Positions 8,322-16,461 of a DNA stretch of 64,000 nucleotides are shown here, in pieces; position 1 is the first letter of the stretch; every line of letters begins with the position of its first letter. Both the position numbers and the translations under genes were made by a program. This DNA comes from UBA4742 sp037138595 (lineage in GTDB: Bacteria; Actinomycetota; Acidimicrobiia; Acidimicrobiales; Acidimicrobilacustridaceae): positions 22,421-86,420 of the forward strand of contig JBAXIB010000014.1 in assembly GCA_037138595.1 (NCBI GenBank), given 5' to 3'. The notes beneath the pieces are model-generated. The model made no database searches. It was given only the letters and a program-made list of their open reading frames with translations, and was not told the DNA's origin.

Positions 8322-9593
8322 TTAGTTCCCGATCGCTGGCACAGCACTGGTTGAAACAGCCGTTGGATCCTCGCCGCCCGATGCCGGAACGACCTGTTGC
8401 TCGTGCAAATTTTGAACATAGGCATGGGCACTGCTGAGCGACGGTTCGATTTTTCCCTGTTCGATATCGCGTGTCACTGCGCGCGGAACGGTGGAGCGAA
8501 CAAGGTCGGTTGCCTCAGCAACCTTCGGTTGAATCCACAACACCCCACCTGGTCGGCCCCGATAGATCACGACCGAATCACCATCGAATCCCACGAAATA
8601 ACTGGCACGTGAATAAAACGTGACCGAAGCCGCCGCGACGACCAGCACGAGCAACGCTGCGACGACAAACAGTGCAACCCGCCACGTGAAGATTCGAGCG
8701 CGAGGCGCTCGCGCCACCTGACGATCACGGCGACGCTGCGTGCCACCGTGCTTGTCACTCGCGGAAAGGGTGTTGCTCGTGCGATCGTGCGCCTCGCGCT
8801 CCTCACCGGAACGAGAAGCGGTCACTCGATCGTCGTCGTCTATCACCGCGACTTCACCGGAATCCGAGCCGTCGTTGACGACGTCAACGATCACCACAGT
8901 GATGTTGTCTCGTCCGCCGCCTTCATTGGCCAAACGAACCAGTTCGCGAGCGGCGTCAGTCGGGTCAGCAAGTTTGCGAAGCGTGGCCGCCATGCGATTT
9001 TCGTCAACCTCATTGAATAAACCGTCGCTGCACAACACGTAACGGTCACCGACGACTGGCCGAACCTCCCACGAGTCAACTAATACGCGAGCGTCAATCC
9101 CCAAGGCTCGCGTCAAAATATTTCGCTGCGGATGCACCGCAGCCTCTGCCCGCGTCAGTCGACCTTGGCGTTCGAGGGTCGCCACCAGACTGTGATCTTC
9201 AGTTACTTGCTTCAACAAGTCGCGCTGCGACATCAGCAGATAAATCCGAGAGTCACCGACGTTGACCATTGCGAGACGCTCGGCGCCGTCGACGACGACG
9301 GGCGCAATCGCACACAACGTCGTACCCATACCCACCAGTTCAGGATCAGCAGCAGCGGTGGAGACAACCGAATCATTTGCTAACTGGACGGCGCTCACCA
9401 ACCCCTCAGTCGAACGATCAACAAACTCTCGCTGTAATGACTCGACCGCAACCGCCGACGCGACCTCACCACCGTTGTGGCCGCCCATTCCATCAGCGAC
9501 CACAATCAACTCATCAGAACCAAAATACATATCTTGATTGGCCTGACGAACTCGCCCAACATCGCTCGCCGAACCCCACACCAACCGAGTCAT
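8322..9593 (-). CDS. pstP: PP2C-family Ser/Thr phosphatase
   Basis: A 423-residue membrane-anchored protein phosphatase. The cytosolic PP2C domain (about 1-235) starts SASDVGRVRQANQD and holds metal-binding ADGMGGHNGGEVAS (Asp34, Gly35), LCSDGLFNEV and GGGRDNITVVIVD. A charged linker rich in Glu/Arg leads to a transmembrane helix (about 306-326) and a small extracytoplasmic domain, the architecture of mycobacterial PstP. It would reverse phosphorylation by the PASTA kinase. The start codon overlaps the fhaB stop by 4 bp, so the genes are probably cotranscribed. Confidence 0.95.
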   Translation of the reverse strand: MTRLVWGSASDVGRVRQANQDMYFGSDELIVVADGMGGHNGGEVASAVAVESLQREFVDRSTEGLVSAVQLANDSVVSTAAADPELVGMGTTLCAIAPVVVDGAERLAMVNVGDSRIYLLMSQRDLLKQVTEDHSLVATLERQGRLTRAEAAVHPQRNILTRALGIDARVLVDSWEVRPVVGDRYVLCSDGLFNEVDENRMAATLRKLADPTDAARELVRLANEGGGRDNITVVIVDVVNDGSDSGEVAVIDDDDRVTASRSGEEREAHDRTSNTLSASDKHGGTQRRRDRQVARAPRARIFTWRVALFVVAALLVLVVAAASVTFYSRASYFVGFDGDSVVIYRGRPGGVLWIQPKVAEATDLVRSTVPRAVTRDIEQGKIEPSLSSAHAYVQNLHEQQVVPASGGEDPTAVSTSAVPAIGN

Positions 9594-10120
9594 GTCAGTT
9601 CCATGATGGTGTTGCCGATCTGAACCTTGTCGCCCCGATGCACAACCATCGGTCCTGCAACCTTGTGACGATTCAGATACGTCCCGTTGGTCGAGCCGAG
9701 ATCCTCAACGAAGTACTGCCCGTCGCGCACGAACACCCGGGCATGAATTTGTGACGCATAGGTGTCGTCGAGTGTTATCTGACACCCGGCGGCGCGACCC
9801 AGCGTCATCTCGGCTCCCACTGGGAAGCTTTGCCCGCGTTGGTCAGCCGGTTCGGTCACTACTAGGCGTGGCCCGGTCGGCGCGGCGATATGGGTGTCTG
9901 CAGGCGATCGACGCGACCGTCGGCCTCGGGCCTTCGTCGCAGTCGCTCGACTCGCGCCATCGCCAAGTTTGGGCGGACGCAGTTCAGCCCATACCGCTCG
10001 CAGCACCCGAAAGAAAAACAGGTACAGCAATGCCAATAGGCAAAGTTTGAGGATGGTGAGGAGTTGCTCGGACACGACACCTAGGACAATACCGGCCGGT
10101 CGAGTGCTCGCCTGCGGCAC
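9590..10120 (-). CDS. fhaB: FHA-domain membrane protein FhaB (FipA-like)
   Basis: The GTG at 10120 gives 176 residues. An N-terminal transmembrane helix (about 20-42) and a basic linker precede a C-terminal FHA domain (about 95-170) with GRAAGCQI, SQIHARV and the phosphothreonine-loop DLGSTNGTYLNRH. FHA domains bind phosphothreonine, and in mycobacteria this protein is a substrate of PknA/PknB linked to division. The start is uncertain: a GTG at 10075 would give 161 residues, closer to the mycobacterial length, with the membrane helix near the N-terminus. An SD-like GAGAAG lies only 3 nt before GTG 10120. Confidence 0.9.
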   Translation of the reverse strand: MPQASTRPAGIVLGVVSEQLLTILKLCLLALLYLFFFRVLRAVWAELRPPKLGDGASRATATKARGRRSRRSPADTHIAAPTGPRLVVTEPADQRGQSFPVGAEMTLGRAAGCQITLDDTYASQIHARVFVRDGQYFVEDLGSTNGTYLNRHKVAGPMVVHRGDKVQIGNTIMELT

Positions 10121-10161
10121 TTACTTCTCACGCGCTGCGCCCAGAAAGCAACCCGAGTCGT

Positions 10162-10821
10162 TCAGGACGCTTGAAACACAATGTGGGTATTGCCCACAGT
10201 CAACTCATCGCCATCGCGCAAGTCACGCTGCGAGATCTGCACCCCATTGACCCGGCACCCATTTGTTGAGCCCAAGTCAACCAATGCAAAGCCGTCAGGA
10301 GTCGGACGCACTTCGGCATGACGCCGACTCACGTTGGTGTCGGTCAGCACCACATCACATTCAGGAAGGCGGCCAATACTCACCGTCGCTTCCCCGAGCA
10401 CAACGCGTTTGCCATCAGGCAACAACAGCGAACCGGCACCCACGCCACCCGGACCGTCCTTCATGCGGCCAACGATGGAAAACGTCCCTGGTCGGCTGCG
10501 ACCCGACGGAACCATGTCGACCGACACCGGGCCGGGAAACACGTAATTTTCATCGTGGGCGTGCTCACGGGCCGCATCGCACAACTCGCGGCCAAGCGAC
10601 TCGCCGATCTCGGCAAACCGGTCGAAATCCTCTTGGCTCAGCGTGACCACGAATGCGTTCGGAACCGTGGTGCGACCACGGACATCAATGGTGCGATGGT
10701 CATCCATCTCGCGGACGAGCCTGCGACCCAACTCAATCGGCCGCAGACCGCTCCGGAAGACCCGCGCAAAAACGCCTTCGACCATGCTTTCTAGCGACCG
10801 CTCAAATCCATTGATACCCAT
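10162..10821 (-). CDS. fhaA: FhaA-like DUF3662/FHA protein
   Basis: A 219-residue cytosolic protein. The N-terminal DUF3662 domain (about 1-110; MGINGFERSLESMVEGVFAR and ELGRRLVREMDDH) is joined directly to a C-terminal FHA domain (about 145-215; GRLPECDVVL, VSRRHAEV, DLGSTNGCRVNG). In Mycobacterium FhaA binds phosphorylated MviN/MurJ and affects peptidoglycan synthesis. Here the long unstructured linker of mycobacterial FhaA is nearly absent, so this is a compact version. It is the first gene of the fha-pst-rod-pbp-pkn row; transcription probably begins in the 105 bp shared with the divergent tRNA-Leu. Confidence 0.93.
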   Translation of the reverse strand: MGINGFERSLESMVEGVFARVFRSGLRPIELGRRLVREMDDHRTIDVRGRTTVPNAFVVTLSQEDFDRFAEIGESLGRELCDAAREHAHDENYVFPGPVSVDMVPSGRSRPGTFSIVGRMKDGPGGVGAGSLLLPDGKRVVLGEATVSIGRLPECDVVLTDTNVSRRHAEVRPTPDGFALVDLGSTNGCRVNGVQISQRDLRDGDELTVGNTHIVFQAS

Positions 10822-10926
10822 CAGGTCGCAAGGTTACCGAGGCCGCCGCTCCAAACTGATCCAGTCGAATACAGCCCCTGAATCAGCGTGGCCTGCGTCG
10901 GCTACGATCCTCACGTGTTGCTACTC

Positions 10927-11010
<84 letters not shown>

Positions 11011-11106
11011 CAACAGATGGTCATCCACCGGCAACGGGGGATGCATCAAACGAGGGTGATCCAGCGAGAATTCTCGGCCCAGATTCCTGTTCGGTAAACT
11101 CCGCCG

Positions 11107-11826
11107 GTGGACGAAAAACAACACCATCCGATTCAAACGATCAAACACCTGCTTGACCCCATTGAGGGCGGCGGTGACCACCAAGACGGGCCGCGCAATC
11201 GCAAACCAGTCGAGATCATCCCGTTTGTCGCGGTCATTGCCGCGATCGAACTCTTCGACCTCCTGCTGACCTCGAGATTGCAGTTCGCACTTGCCGATGA
11301 CACGTCCTACAGCGTCATCAATCATTACATCAGCATCGGCGCCAACATCTTGTTCGCCACATTGCTGACAGTGGCGATCGGAACCGCGATTATCACCCGC
11401 GGCAAGACACCACGATTCGCCCTTCCCATGATGCTCATCTACCTCAGCGTCGCATCAATCAACGTACTCATCAACCTCGCAACCCTGATTCTCGCTCCAG
11501 GTATGAGCCAAACAAGTCAACTCGGATTGACCCTTGACCTTGGCCTCGCCTTCCTCTCCGTCACCCTCAATTTTTCGTTGTGGTACCAGATCGCCGACGC
11601 AGAACTCAGGGGCGGCGCGTTCGACTTTCCACCCAATGGTGCCCACCCCGAATCTCCACCGAATTGGTTTGACTATTTCGCATTATCGTTTTTTGCCAAC
11701 TCAACTTTTGGCCCGACCCTTGAAAACATTCGAACTCGCATCCCAAAAGCAATGATGATGTTTCAGGTTTCGTTATCACTCGTCATCTTGGTTCTCCTTG
11801 TCGCCAGAATCATCAAAGCGGAGTAA
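11107..11826 (+). CDS. Ion-channel-like polytopic membrane protein, function unknown
   Basis: A GTG at 11107 gives 239 residues; no clear SD precedes it. A polar N-terminus of about 35 residues is followed by hydrophobic helices near 37-57, 80-100, 108-132 and 140-160, then a re-entrant-like segment DYFALSFFANSTFGPT and a last helix MMMFQVSLSLVILVLLVARII. The order resembles the two-helix pore of ion-channel-like proteins in actinobacteria in which the selectivity-filter TVGYG is degenerate (here NSTFGPT). Any transport function is inference. It follows tRNA-Leu and precedes an FMN oxidoreductase by 25 bp. Confidence 0.65.
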   Translation: MDEKQHHPIQTIKHLLDPIEGGGDHQDGPRNRKPVEIIPFVAVIAAIELFDLLLTSRLQFALADDTSYSVINHYISIGANILFATLLTVAIGTAIITRGKTPRFALPMMLIYLSVASINVLINLATLILAPGMSQTSQLGLTLDLGLAFLSVTLNFSLWYQIADAELRGGAFDFPPNGAHPESPPNWFDYFALSFFANSTFGPTLENIRTRIPKAMMMFQVSLSLVILVLLVARIIKAE

Positions 11827-11851
11827 CAGACCAAGTCCCTAGGCTGAGGTC

Positions 11852-13402
11852 ATGGTGTTCTGGTTCATCCTCGCCGTTGTCACGATCGGCATCGTTGGCC
11901 TTGCGGTTTACGACCTCACCCAACGCCGCCATGCCATTTTGCGGAACTTTCCGATCATTGGGCACTTGCGATTCATGCTCGAACGAATCGGACCAGAACT
12001 TCGCCAGTACATCGTCACCGACAATGATCACGAAAAACCGTTCAGTCGGGACGAACGCCGATGGATTTATACCTCAGCAAAACTTGAAGATTCCCGATTC
12101 GGTTTCGGCACCGACAACGACCTTGATGAGGCCAAGAATTATCTCATCGTCAAACACGTTGCGTTTCCGATCGCGGCGCCAGCCAATGAAAAACCCGGGC
12201 CCGACCCGACCCGCCCGCTACCCGCAGCCAAGGTTCTCGGCGCGGCTCGACAACGTCGACACAGTTTCCGACCGAAGTCGATCATCAACATTTCGGGAAT
12301 GAGCTTCGGTTCACTCAGCGGTGCAGCAATTCGCGCCCTCAACCTGGGCGCCGCGCGGGCGTCCACGTTGCACACCACTGGTGAAGGTGGAATTTCATCC
12401 CATCACCTCCAAGGAGGAGAACTCGTCTGGCAAATTGGCACCGGATACTTCGGCTGCCGCGACGCAAACGGCACCTTCAACCTCAATCGGCTCATCGACC
12501 AAGTCGAACAAGCACCAGTTCGAGCAATCGAACTGAAACTCAGCCAAGGCGCAAAACCAGGCCTCGGTGGAATGTTGCCAGGAACAAAAGTCACACCGGA
12601 AGTCGCCGCGATTCGCGGCATCCCCGTCGGTGTCGATTGCGTCAGCCCGCCCGCGCACACCGCATTCCACGACGTCGACAGCCTACTCGAGTTCGCCGAA
12701 ACAATCGCTGACGCCACTGGGTTGCCGGTCGGGATCAAGTCGGCTGTCGGCTCGATGACCTTTTGGGAATCGCTGGCCGAGCGCACTGAACGAACGGGAC
12801 GAGGCCTCGACTTCATCACCATTGACGGTGGCGAAGGCGGAACGGGCGCCGCTCCGCTGGTGTTCACCGACCATGTTTCGCTGCCATTCCGATGGGGATT
12901 CAGTCGGGTGTACCGCACATTTGCCGAGCGAGGTCTGAGTGATGACATCGTCTTTATTGGATCGGCGCGCTTGGGACTTCCCGACACCGGTTTGCTCGCG
13001 ATGGCACTTGGCTGCGACTTAGTGAACGTCGGGCGCGAAGCCATGCTGGCAATCGGCTGCATCCAATCGCAACGATGCCACACCGGGCAGTGTCCGACCG
13101 GGGTCGCAACCCAGTCATCGTGGCGCCAACACGGCCTTGATCCAACCGACAAATCTGTCCGCTGCGCGAACTATCTCGCGGCGGCAAGATTCGAACTCCT
13201 TCGATTAGCCCGGGTGTGCGGTAAACCGCACCCGGCGCTCGTCACTGTTGATGATCTCGAAGTGCTCGAAGATCGATTTCGCTCCACGTCAGTGGGCACA
13301 CTGTTTGGCTACGAACCCGGATGGGGACTGCCCAGCGTGCGCGACCAATCGACCATCACTGACATCATGACCGCACCGCAATCGCGAAAGGCCGGACTAT
13401 GA
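11852..13402 (+). CDS. FMN-binding glutamate synthase-like oxidoreductase
   Basis: A 516-residue protein with one N-terminal membrane helix (about 1-20), a spacer, and the glutamate-synthase FMN/2-oxoglutarate TIM-barrel domain. Visible motifs are NISGMSFGSLSGAAIRALN, LKLSQGAKPGLGGMLPG, TIDGGEGGTGAAPLVFTDH and the cysteine cluster C403-x5-C409-x4-C414 (CHTGQCPTGVATQ), which in GltB binds a [3Fe-4S] centre. The glutamine amidotransferase domain and the GXGXG domain are absent, so it is a stand-alone FMN enzyme and not a complete glutamate synthase. The substrate is unknown. Its stop overlaps the start of a formylglycine-generating enzyme by 4 bp, so the two are likely coupled. Confidence 0.9.
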   Translation: MVFWFILAVVTIGIVGLAVYDLTQRRHAILRNFPIIGHLRFMLERIGPELRQYIVTDNDHEKPFSRDERRWIYTSAKLEDSRFGFGTDNDLDEAKNYLIVKHVAFPIAAPANEKPGPDPTRPLPAAKVLGAARQRRHSFRPKSIINISGMSFGSLSGAAIRALNLGAARASTLHTTGEGGISSHHLQGGELVWQIGTGYFGCRDANGTFNLNRLIDQVEQAPVRAIELKLSQGAKPGLGGMLPGTKVTPEVAAIRGIPVGVDCVSPPAHTAFHDVDSLLEFAETIADATGLPVGIKSAVGSMTFWESLAERTERTGRGLDFITIDGGEGGTGAAPLVFTDHVSLPFRWGFSRVYRTFAERGLSDDIVFIGSARLGLPDTGLLAMALGCDLVNVGREAMLAIGCIQSQRCHTGQCPTGVATQSSWRQHGLDPTDKSVRCANYLAAARFELLRLARVCGKPHPALVTVDDLEVLEDRFRSTSVGTLFGYEPGWGLPSVRDQSTITDIMTAPQSRKAGL

Positions 13403-14364
13403 GTATTGACCCCTACCCCACAATGACTTGGGTCCCGCCAACATCGTTCGCGATGGGATCAGACGACCACTACCCCGAAGAAGCCCCGACCCATAACGTT
13501 TCAGTCCACGGTTTTTGGATCGACACCTATGCGGTCACGAACATCCAATTCGCTCAGTTCGTCGAGGCCACCAACTACGTCACCACCGCAGAGACCGCAC
13601 CAAATCCGGCCGACTATCCCGGAATGGACCCCAAGTGGGCGGTACCGGCATCGGTGGTTTTTTCGCCGCCTCCAGGTCGCGTCAGCCTTAGCGGCGAACC
13701 GGTTTGGTGGAGCCTGAACGCCGGAGCTGATTGGCGCCACCCGCTCGGCCCCCACGATTCGATCATCGACCGTGGCGACCACCCCGTCGTGCACGTCTCA
13801 TGGGCCGACGTTGAGGCGTATGCCACTTGGGCCGGTCGAGAACTTCCCACCGAAGCCGAGTGGGAGGTCGCGGCTCGCGGCGGTCTCGACGGCGCGGCAT
13901 TCGCGTGGGGCGACGAACTGACCGTCGACGGTTCGTACTTGGCCAATACTTGGCAAGGCGAGTTCCCCCACGAGAACCTCGAACTAGACCACTTCGCGGC
14001 GACTGCGCCGGTGGGATCGTTCCCGCCGAACGGATATGGCCTCTATGACATGATCGGCAATACATGGGAATGGACCTCGGACTGGTACCAGTCCCATGAT
14101 CAGATTGAGCACCCATGCTGCACCATGACCAATCCGCGAGGAGCGTCGCGCGAGGCAAGCATCGCTGCACACATGGCCGACTTAGCCATACCAAGGAAGG
14201 TTATGAAGGGCGGCTCGTACCTCTGTGCGCCGAACTACTGCCGGCGTTACCGGCCCGCCGCGCGCATGGCACAAGACGTCGATACCTCGACCTGCCATCT
14301 CGGATTCCGATGCATCGTTCGAGAACCGGACGAAACCGCTACGAACCCTCAATCCACGGATTAA
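13399..14364 (+). CDS. Formylglycine-generating enzyme (sulfatase-modifying factor)
   Basis: A 321-residue FGE-sulfatase domain protein. It begins directly with TFAMGSDDHYPEEAPTH..VHGFWIDTYAVTNIQFAQFV and contains LPTEAEWEVAARGG, GNTWEWTSDWY, and the C-terminal KGGSYLCAPNYCRRYRPAAR ... LGFRC. Cys276 and Cys281, five residues apart, match the two catalytic cysteines of human SUMF1 (Cys336/341), so it should be a true copper-dependent formylglycine-generating enzyme rather than an EgtB-like relative. It would convert a sulfatase active-site cysteine in C-x-P-x-R to formylglycine. No type I sulfatase is encoded in this window. It overlaps the FMN oxidoreductase by 4 bp and the convergent hydrolase by 26 bp. 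Confidence 0.9.
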   Translation: MSIDPYPTMTWVPPTSFAMGSDDHYPEEAPTHNVSVHGFWIDTYAVTNIQFAQFVEATNYVTTAETAPNPADYPGMDPKWAVPASVVFSPPPGRVSLSGEPVWWSLNAGADWRHPLGPHDSIIDRGDHPVVHVSWADVEAYATWAGRELPTEAEWEVAARGGLDGAAFAWGDELTVDGSYLANTWQGEFPHENLELDHFAATAPVGSFPPNGYGLYDMIGNTWEWTSDWYQSHDQIEHPCCTMTNPRGASREASIAAHMADLAIPRKVMKGGSYLCAPNYCRRYRPAARMAQDVDTSTCHLGFRCIVREPDETATNPQSTD

Positions 14365-15355
14365 GCCCGCGCGCAAGGTCGACAATCGCTTCGGATACTT
14401 CGCGGGGACGTTCCTGCATCAATTGATGGCCAGCGCCCGGAATCACCAACATCGTGCTGTGTTGCAGGTGCCGATCGATTCGCTTTGCCATCGACACCGG
14501 AGTCAGCAGATCGCGAGCGCCAACCAGTACCAACGCTGGCACATCCACGGCGGCCAGCGCGGCCTCGCCGTCGTAATCAAAAAGGTCGAGCCACAACGGC
14601 AAATAAGCCGACAAGTCGACGTCGGCGCCAAGACGCCGAGCCTGTTCAACGGCAACACCCGACGGTCGCGAGCCAAACGCGACTCTGGTCGCGACTAACG
14701 AGCGATTGTTGTCACCCATCACCCTTGGCAATGACCGGCCTGTCTCGACCCGACGCAACGCGTACCGTTCGATGCGTTCCGCGAATGGCACGAGCGCGGC
14801 GGGAACTAATTGCGACGAAGCGGTGCTCATGAACACCAAGCCAGCGACGCGTTCACTCACTAGGTCGGGAAAGTCGCCGCAGAATTCGCCAAGAATCATT
14901 CCGCCCATCGAATGGCCCATAACGATCGCGCCCTGCAAATCAAGATGTTCGAACACCGTGGCGAGGTCTCGTGCCGCGAGGCGGCGACCGATTCCGTCTT
15001 GACCGACGACTGACCGTCCATGTCCACGCACATCGACGGCTACTACGCGAAAACGATCGGCAAGCAAGTGCAACATCGGCGCCCAGACCTCGGCTTGCAG
15101 CGTCACGCCGTGAATCAATACCAAAGGACGACCCGATCCAAGCTCAACTACGTGAATGTTTCCGCCGTCGTGACTGGCGACGTCATGGCGAATCACATCG
15201 GATGGAAGCGCATACAACGGATCAAGATCGGCATCGACGGAGGAACGGATTCGCCTGCTGATCAAACGATTCGCGGCGGTTCCCGCCGCAAACAAACCCA
15301 ATGCAGCCGATGCCGCACCGACCAAACCAACCGCTACCCGGCTTCGTGTCCGCAT
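14339..15355 (-). CDS. Alpha/beta hydrolase
   Basis: The ATG at 15355 is chosen because AGGAG lies 8 nt upstream; it gives 338 residues. The N-terminus has a basic residue run and a hydrophobic segment (about 7-27), so the protein is probably membrane-anchored or exported. The hydrolase core shows LVLIHGVTLQAEVW (oxyanion loop), DVRGHGRS, the nucleophile elbow GHSMGG with Ser149, the acid in LVLVGARDLLTP and the histidine in IPGAGHQLM. The substrate cannot be deduced. Its 3' end overlaps the convergent FGE gene by 26 bp. Confidence 0.88.
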   Translation of the reverse strand: MRTRSRVAVGLVGAASAALGLFAAGTAANRLISRRIRSSVDADLDPLYALPSDVIRHDVASHDGGNIHVVELGSGRPLVLIHGVTLQAEVWAPMLHLLADRFRVVAVDVRGHGRSVVGQDGIGRRLAARDLATVFEHLDLQGAIVMGHSMGGMILGEFCGDFPDLVSERVAGLVFMSTASSQLVPAALVPFAERIERYALRRVETGRSLPRVMGDNNRSLVATRVAFGSRPSGVAVEQARRLGADVDLSAYLPLWLDLFDYDGEAALAAVDVPALVLVGARDLLTPVSMAKRIDRHLQHSTMLVIPGAGHQLMQERPREVSEAIVDLARGLNPWIEGS

Positions 15356-15378
15356 CGACGTTTCTCCTGTTCGGGGAT

Positions 15379-16392
15379 TCAGATCACCTTCGCGGCCAAC
15401 AGGCCCAGCGTCAAGGCTGCCGCGGCCAACCGATACCAACCGAAAATCGCCAGGCTGTGCCGCTGTAAGTAGGTCACCATCCAGCGAACCGCTACGACCG
15501 CCGAGATGAATGCCACCACCACACCAATGACCGGATTAACCCATCCATACGAAGCAACGAGTTCACTGCCGTGGCCGAGCAAGCTGTAGGCCGTCGCGGC
15601 TGAGACGGTCAACAATCCGAGCAAAAAACTGAATTCGACCGCGGCCGCCAAGCTCATTCCCACGAACAATGCCGCCAAAATCGTGACAAGACTGCGACTC
15701 GTGCCGGGCCACATTGCCAAACATTGGGCAGCACCGATGATCACCGATTGGCGCAAGGTGATGGCTTCGAGCGCCGAACCGGGCGTGACGTCAGAGAACC
15801 GGTCACCGAAAACAAAAATCACAATGGCGCCGACCACCCACGCGCCAATGACTGGACCCACATACAGCAAGTGACTTTCGATGAACTTCTTTCCGAGCAC
15901 GCCGACCACGACGGCTGGCACGAAGGCAACTACCACCGCTATTAACAAACGCCGACCACCCGCATTGCGCCCAAAGAGGCCTTCGAGCATCGCTCGCAGA
16001 CGGCCGAAATACAGCACGACCACCGCCAAAATGGCACCGATCTGAATTGCCACCGTGTAGGTATCGGCAGCCTCCTTGGATGACGCGCTTTGCCCAATAG
16101 CAAAAATGCGTTCAGCAACCAGCAAGTGACCGGTTGAACTAATGGGCAAGAACTCGGTCACTCCCTCGATCAATCCAAGCGCCGCCGCTTTCCCCGCGGT
16201 TAGTTCGTTTCCTGCAGCAGTCTGTTGCTCGGCGCTCAATGGTGTCGACGCCGAAGCAGGCCCGGCAAAGAACAACAGCCGCATCGCGGTCACTGCGACC
16301 AGCACGGCCAGCAGTGCACCGGCCCGCCAACGTCGCGGCCCTAGAAAAGAGAGATAGGACTTGCTGGGAATCGGCGTAATCGGTGACATCAT
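15379..16392 (-). CDS. uppP: Undecaprenyl-diphosphatase UppP/BacA
   Basis: The tandem ATGs at 16392/16389 give about 337 residues. The enzyme dephosphorylates undecaprenyl pyrophosphate to recycle the lipid carrier for peptidoglycan. The catalytic motifs are LIEGVTEFLPISSTGHLLV (Glu76, Glu80) and AMWPGTSRS (229-234), within a polytopic core of about eight helices. The protein carries a 65-70-residue N-terminal extension with an extra hydrophobic segment (25-48) ending ASA, like a signal peptide, absent from the usual 270-residue BacA. It starts 37 bp after... upstream of the hydrolase start at 15355, with which it may be cotranscribed (23-bp gap). Confidence 0.9.
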   Translation of the reverse strand: MMSPITPIPSKSYLSFLGPRRWRAGALLAVLVAVTAMRLLFFAGPASASTPLSAEQQTAAGNELTAGKAAALGLIEGVTEFLPISSTGHLLVAERIFAIGQSASSKEAADTYTVAIQIGAILAVVVLYFGRLRAMLEGLFGRNAGGRRLLIAVVVAFVPAVVVGVLGKKFIESHLLYVGPVIGAWVVGAIVIFVFGDRFSDVTPGSALEAITLRQSVIIGAAQCLAMWPGTSRSLVTILAALFVGMSLAAAVEFSFLLGLLTVSAATAYSLLGHGSELVASYGWVNPVIGVVVAFISAVVAVRWMVTYLQRHSLAIFGWYRLAAAALTLGLLAAKVI

Positions 16393-16461
16393 GATGTTTT
16401 CGGACTCCGGTTCAGTTGCGATCGTGCATCGGGACGGTACCGGACCCAATCGCGAAGTAGG

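Noticed and set aside
12403..13152. 249-codon minus-strand open frame
   Set aside because: It is entirely antisense to the FMN oxidoreductase core, and its Ser/Pro/Arg-rich translation has no domain.
11852..13402. Complete glutamate synthase large subunit (gltB)
   Set aside because: The length is one third of GltB; the amidotransferase and GXGXG domains are missing.
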